A DNA stretch of 9,441 nt from Pseudomonadota bacterium (GTDB lineage Bacteria; Pseudomonadota; Gammaproteobacteria; Burkholderiales; Nitrosomonadaceae): assembly GCA_018240935.1 (NCBI GenBank), contig JAFEEV010000132.1:1-9441 (forward strand), given 5' to 3'. The position numbers were made by a program, and so were the translations under genes. The stretch's first letter is position 1. Each line of letters starts with the position of its first letter. Shown here one piece after another: positions 5,937-9,441 of this stretch. Under the pieces are notes generated by a model. The model ran no database searches, had not been told where the DNA came from, and worked only from the letters and a program-made list of their open reading frames with translations.

Positions 5937-6464
5937 ATGATTATCAAGAATAAAGCCATTGTTGCGGATGATTGGACGGTGCTGCGGCTGCAAGAAAATG
6001 AGGCGGCCGAAAGCGTTCAAGTCGCGGCAGGAAAAGTGATTGTTCCGCTGAAAGTATGGCAAGCGCAACGCGGCGCATTGCAGCAACGCACGGAAATCGG
6101 CGTGTGGCTGGCGAGCGATGAGCGTCCTGAAGAATTGCAAGGCGATATCGGCAAGTTCGCCGTGATTGCGGTGGATTTTCCCAAATTTTCCGATGGCCGC
6201 GGTTATTCGATTGCGTTCAATCTGCGCGCGCGCTTGGGTTATACCGGGGAATTGCGCGCGATTGGCGATGTGTTGCGCGATCAGTTGTTCTATATGCAGC
6301 GTGTGGGCTTTGACGCCTTCGCGCCGCGTCCGGATCGGAAAATTGAAGATGCCTTAAAAGGATTAAACGATTTTTCCGAGGTGTATCAAACTTCTTTTGA
6401 TCCGAAACTGCCGCTGTTCCGCCGCGTGCAACGTAAAGGAAATCAGACGGAAAGCAGTCAATGA
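5937..6464 (+). CDS. DUF934 family protein, sulfite reductase cluster
   Basis: The 175-residue protein carries the DUF934 signature 'VDFPKFSDGRGYSIA' (79-93) followed by 'LRARLGYTGELRAIGDVLRDQLFYM' (96-120) and 'RVGFDAFAPRP' (122-132). The family's usual position is between a CysI-type reductase and cysH, as here. It is often called an oxidoreductase or sulfite reductase accessory protein, but its reaction has not been established to my knowledge. The protein is soluble and lacks cysteines, so it cannot hold an Fe-S cluster by itself. It begins seven bases after the cysI stop, with GAGG inside the end of cysI, and its stop overlaps the cysH start by four bases (ATGA). Both signs indicate tight co-translation with its neighbours. 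Confidence 0.9.
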   Translation: MIIKNKAIVADDWTVLRLQENEAAESVQVAAGKVIVPLKVWQAQRGALQQRTEIGVWLASDERPEELQGDIGKFAVIAVDFPKFSDGRGYSIAFNLRARLGYTGELRAIGDVLRDQLFYMQRVGFDAFAPRPDRKIEDALKGLNDFSEVYQTSFDPKLPLFRRVQRKGNQTESSQ

Positions 6465-7159
6465 GCGGCTTGCAACAAAAAGTAGATCAGGTTGTTGCGG
6501 TTCTGACCGAAACCATTCGCGACTTTTCTCCGGTTGCTTTTGCCAACAGCCTGGGCGCCGAGGATATGGTGTTGACCGATATCATCGACCGCCATCAGCT
6601 CGCGATTGAAATATTCAGTCTGGATACCGGGCGCTTGCCGCAAGAGACTTATGATTTGATGCAGATCGTGCGGGAGCGCTATAAAACGCCGTTGCGTATC
6701 TATTTTCCCAATGTGAAGCAGGTTGAGGCCTATGTCGCCGAACACGGCGTCAACGGGTTTTATGACAGTATCGAGTTGCGTAAGGCCTGTTGTCATATCC
6801 GTAAAGTCGAGCCGTTGCGCCGCGCCTTGCAGGGCAAACGCGCCTGGGTGACTGGCATCCGAAGCGAACAGGCATCGACACGCTCGAATTTGAAAGTGTC
6901 GGCTTATGATCCGGACAATCGCATGCAGAAGGTAAACCCATTGCTGGATTGGACCAATGCGGAAGTCTGGGAATACCTTAAGCACTACGATGTGCCTTAT
7001 AACAAGCTGCATGACAAATTTTATCCCAGCATTGGCTGCGCGCCTTGCACCCGTGCCATCACACCCGGGGAGGATATCCGCTCCGGGCGCTGGTGGTGGG
7101 AAGCCCCGGAAACCAAAGAATGCGGTCTGCATACCTCCAAGGTTGTGCCCATCAAGTAG
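6461..7159 (+). CDS. cysH: Assimilatory APS reductase (Fe-S type CysH)
   Basis: The 232-residue protein reduces activated sulfate to sulfite with thioredoxin or a similar donor. It is a PP-loop enzyme with 'ANSLGAEDMVL' (28-38), 'SLDTGRLPQETY' (53-64) and 'TGIRSEQ..TR' (131-141). It has the paired cysteines Cys110-Cys111 and Cys193-Cys196 that bind a [4Fe-4S] cluster in APS-using enzymes and are absent from the E. coli PAPS reductase. The catalytic Cys221 sits in 'KECGLH' near the C-terminus. This implies APS, not PAPS, is the substrate, and so no APS kinase is needed for this route. The start overlaps the DUF934 stop by four bases (ATGA). The length is normal for the family. Confidence 0.93.
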   Translation: MSGLQQKVDQVVAVLTETIRDFSPVAFANSLGAEDMVLTDIIDRHQLAIEIFSLDTGRLPQETYDLMQIVRERYKTPLRIYFPNVKQVEAYVAEHGVNGFYDSIELRKACCHIRKVEPLRRALQGKRAWVTGIRSEQASTRSNLKVSAYDPDNRMQKVNPLLDWTNAEVWEYLKHYDVPYNKLHDKFYPSIGCAPCTRAITPGEDIRSGRWWWEAPETKECGLHTSKVVPIK

Positions 7160-7189
7160 TGCGGCCTATCCAGTAAGGTTTTCTTGCAC

Positions 7190-7203
7190 CTGGCCTTGGC
7201 CGG
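7190..7203 (+). other. Short hairpin between cysH and cysD
   Basis: CTGGC (7190-7194) pairs with GCCGG (7199-7203), one pair being G-T, around the loop CTTG. It is followed by only three T residues, so it is a weak terminator at best. It lies in the 83-base cysH-cysD gap. It could mark a processing site or mild attenuation between the reductase and sulfurylase halves of the operon, or be chance. Confidence 0.25.
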
Positions 7204-7242
7204 TTTGGAATTGACTAAATCTAGTTTGTCGAGAGAAAGAAA

Positions 7243-8148
7243 ATGAGTAACCATCCCTTTACCCATTTGGATGCGCTGGAAAGCGAAGCCATCCATATCA
7301 TGCGTGAAGTGGCGGCGGAATGTGCTAATCCCGTTTTGTTGTTTTCCGGCGGTAAGGACTCGATCGTTTTGTTGCGTCTGGCTGAGAAGGCTTTCCGCCC
7401 CGGCCGCTTCCCGTTTCCGCTGATGCATATCGATACCGAGCACAACTTTCCCGAAGTCATCGCGTTCCGCGATCATCGCGCAAAAGAACTGGGCGAGCGG
7501 CTGATTGTGCGCAGCATGGAGGATTCGATCAAAATGGGCCGCGTGGTGTTGCGTTCCGAAACGCAAAGCCGTAATGCTTTTCAATCGGTGACGTTGCTGG
7601 ACGCGATCGCGGAATTCAAATTCGACGCTTGTATCGGCGGTGCGCGCCGCGATGAAGAGAAAGCGCGCGCCAAGGAGCGGATTTTTTCTTTCCGTGACGA
7701 GTTCGGGCAATGGGATCCGAAGAATCAGCGCCCGGAATTATGGGATATTTATAACACCCGCACACATCCGGGAGAGAATATCCGCGTATTCCCGATCAGC
7801 AACTGGACCGAGCTGGATGTCTGGGAATATATCGCGCGCGAGCAACTGGAAGTGCCGGAGATTTATTTCGCTCATACGCGCGAGGTGATCCGCCGCGCCG
7901 CCGGTTTGCTGCCGGTTTCTCACCTGGTGCAGCCGCAGGCGGGGGAAAAAACCGAGCGCATTATGGTGCGTTTCCGCACCGTCGGTGACATGAGCTGCAC
8001 CTGCCCGGTGGAATCAGAGGCGGCGACGGTCGAGGCGATCATTGCGGAAACCGCGATGACGCGGATTACCGAACGCGGCGCGACGCGCATGGACGATCAA
8101 ACATCGGAAGCATCGATGGAGTTGCGCAAGAAAGAGGGATACTTCTAA
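7243..8148 (+). CDS. cysD: Sulfate adenylyltransferase subunit 2
   Basis: The 301-residue protein is the catalytic small subunit of ATP sulfurylase. With CysN it makes APS from ATP and sulfate in the cytoplasm. It has the PP-loop ATP-binding motif 'LFSGGKDSIVLL' (33-44, SGGKDS 35-40), 'MHIDTEHNFPE' (61-71), 'GGARRDEEKARAKERIFS' (about 132-149), 'FPISNWTELDVW' (183-194), and the standard C-terminal end 'MELRKKEGYF'. Length matches the usual 300-310. A GA-rich ribosome site (GAGAGAAAG) precedes the ATG. The 83-base gap to cysH and the 107-base gap to cysN are larger than elsewhere in the cluster, but no convincing promoter is seen in either, so it is likely part of the same operon. Confidence 0.96.
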   Translation: MSNHPFTHLDALESEAIHIMREVAAECANPVLLFSGGKDSIVLLRLAEKAFRPGRFPFPLMHIDTEHNFPEVIAFRDHRAKELGERLIVRSMEDSIKMGRVVLRSETQSRNAFQSVTLLDAIAEFKFDACIGGARRDEEKARAKERIFSFRDEFGQWDPKNQRPELWDIYNTRTHPGENIRVFPISNWTELDVWEYIAREQLEVPEIYFAHTREVIRRAAGLLPVSHLVQPQAGEKTERIMVRFRTVGDMSCTCPVESEAATVEAIIAETAMTRITERGATRMDDQTSEASMELRKKEGYF

Positions 8149-8160
8149 AAAGCAGCTGAG

Positions 8161-8177
8161 TCAGTTACGTTGACTGA
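8161..8177 (+). other. Weak inverted repeat between cysD and cysN
   Basis: TCAGT (8161-8165) and ACTGA (8173-8177) are inverted around a 7-base loop just after the cysD stop. No T-run follows directly (AATTTTTT comes about 38 bases later), so it is not a good terminator. The rest of the 107-base gap is AT-rich and ends with AAGG, the cysN ribosome site. I see no promoter there. Confidence 0.2.
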
Positions 8178-8255
8178 TCCAAGCATGCCCGGGTGCAATC
8201 AATCAATTCCTAATAATTTTTTCCATGGTACTACTCATTTCCATAAGGTTTCCAA

Positions 8256-9441
8256 ATGCCGGCGATTGAAAAAATCTCACTTGATCAAACCGGATTGTTG
8301 CGTTTTATTACCGCCGGGAGCGTGGATGACGGCAAGAGCACGTTGATTGGCCGCTTGCTGCACGATTCGAAGTCTATTTTTGAAGATCAGCTGACGTCGA
8401 TTACCAATACCACGCGTAAACGCGGCGCGGAGGGCGTCGATTTATCGCTGCTGACCGACGGTTTGCAAGCGGAGCGGGAACAAGGAATTACCATCGATGT
8501 AGCCTACCGCTATTTTGCTACGCCCAAACGCAAATTCATCATCGCCGATACGCCGGGGCACGAGCAATACACCCGTAATATGGTGACCGGCGCCTCGACT
8601 GCGAATCTGGCGATTATCCTGATCGATGCGCGCAAAGGTGTGCTGACGCAATCGCGGCGTCATGCCTATTTGGCCAGCTTGGTCGGAATTCCGCATCTGG
8701 TGGTGGCGGTCAATAAAATGGATCTGGTGGATTATTCACAAGCGGTTTTCGAGAAAATTTGCAGCGACTTCAATGCCTTCTCAGACAAGCTTAAGCTGCA
8801 AAATATCGTCTATATCCCGATGTCGGCGCTGAATGGCGACATGGTCGTTGAACGCGGCGATCATCTGGATTGGTACCAAGGCTCCACGCTGATGGATTTG
8901 CTCGAAACAGTATCCATCGAGGACGACATCAACCGGGAGGATTTCCGTTTCCCGGTGCAATGGGTGTGCCGTCCGCAAACGAAGGAATTGCATGATTTCC
9001 GCGGTTACATGGGGCGGATTGAATCGGGCGCGGTGCGGACAGGCGATGCCGTTACCGTGCTGCCGTCGGGCCTGAGCTCGCGCATCAAAGAAATTCTCGT
9101 GTACGAAGGACCGGTCGCAGAGGCGTTTGCGCCGCAATCGGTTACGCTGACCATAGAAGACCATGTGGATATTTCCCGCGGCGATATGCTGGTGAAGACC
9201 GGCGATACCCCGCAAGTCACCAAAGCGTTCGACGCGATGCTGTGCTGGCTCTCCGAGCAGCCGCTCGATCCGAGCCGGAAATATCTGATTAAACAGACTA
9301 CGCGCGTTGTTAAAGCCGTCATCGGGCGGATCGATTATCGTGTTGATGTCAATACATTGAGCGAGGAAGCTGCGAGTACGCTAAAAATGAACGATATCGC
9401 GCGCGTCGGCCTGAAAGTGCAGCAACCGCTGATTTGCGACA
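8256..9441 (+). CDS. cysN: Sulfate adenylyltransferase subunit 1, C-terminal end beyond window
   Basis: Translation from the ATG at 8256 stays open to the right edge, giving 395 residues. CysN is the GTPase subunit of ATP sulfurylase, whose GTP hydrolysis drives APS formation by CysD. All GTP-binding motifs are present: 'GSVDDGKST' (21-29), 'GITID' (77-81), 'DTPGHEQY' (98-105) and 'NKMD' (153-156), followed by elongation-factor-like beta-barrel domains ('QWVCRP', 'GYMGRIESG', 'ISRGDML'). The start has AAGG upstream and matches the family's N-terminus ('LLRFITAGSVDDGKST'). A stand-alone CysN is about 420-430 residues, so nearly all of it is here. Whether a CysC kinase domain is fused downstream cannot be told. 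It lies 107 bases after cysD. Confidence 0.95.
   Translation, partial: MPAIEKISLDQTGLLRFITAGSVDDGKSTLIGRLLHDSKSIFEDQLTSITNTTRKRGAEGVDLSLLTDGLQAEREQGITIDVAYRYFATPKRKFIIADTPGHEQYTRNMVTGASTANLAIILIDARKGVLTQSRRHAYLASLVGIPHLVVAVNKMDLVDYSQAVFEKICSDFNAFSDKLKLQNIVYIPMSALNGDMVVERGDHLDWYQGSTLMDLLETVSIEDDINREDFRFPVQWVCRPQTKELHDFRGYMGRIESGAVRTGDAVTVLPSGLSSRIKEILVYEGPVAEAFAPQSVTLTIEDHVDISRGDMLVKTGDTPQVTKAFDAMLCWLSEQPLDPSRKYLIKQTTRVVKAVIGRIDYRVDVNTLSEEAASTLKMNDIARVGLKVQQPLICD

Noticed and set aside
6458..7710. Two long minus-strand ORFs (6458-7132 and 7021-7710) antisense to cysH and cysD
   Set aside because: Both mirror strongly conserved coding regions and have no family features.
8170..8198. TTGACT as a -35 for a separate cysN promoter
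   Set aside because: The sequence at the expected -10 position (GTGCAA) is a very poor match.
8442..9322. Minus-strand ORFs antisense to cysN
   Set aside because: The plus-strand CysN reading has all GTPase motifs and stays open to the edge, so these are shadows.

Overview
The window looks like chromosomal DNA from a betaproteobacterium. The CysB protein, the compact sulfite reductase gene paired with a DUF934 gene, and the Fe-S type CysH all fit that class. A Nitrosomonas-like ammonia oxidiser is a reasonable guess but is not proven by the sequence. I see no tRNA, rRNA, insertion sequence, CRISPR array or phage gene.

Left half, minus strand (about 1 to 3468). From left to right: the N-terminal part of a DUF2165 small membrane protein (cut by the window edge), a secreted or membrane-anchored Tim44-like domain protein with its own extended -10 promoter, a DUF3293 protein overlapping a membrane-anchored monohaem cytochrome c with a histidine-rich tail, and the LysR regulator gene cysB. 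These genes read leftwards. The two ends of the overlapping cytochrome/DUF3293 pair indicate co-transcription.

Centre (about 3469 to 3737). An AT-rich divergent control region lies between cysB and the rightward genes. It holds two short inverted repeats and an extended -10 element facing right.

Right half, plus strand (3738 to the right end). This is an assimilatory sulfate reduction operon. Two small uncharacterised ORFs come first, the second well placed in the operon and the first less certain. They are followed by cysI (sulfite reductase haemoprotein), a DUF934 gene, cysH (APS-reductase type with Fe-S cysteines), cysD and cysN (ATP sulfurylase, cut by the right edge).

Together CysDN activate sulfate to APS, CysH reduces APS directly to sulfite, and CysI reduces sulfite to sulfide for cysteine synthesis. 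CysB, encoded divergently, is the likely activator. The window contains no cysJ, cysC or cysG. I found no clearly new biological system. The points most worth following are the two small leader ORFs of the cys operon, the DUF934 protein as a partner of CysI, and the divergent control region.
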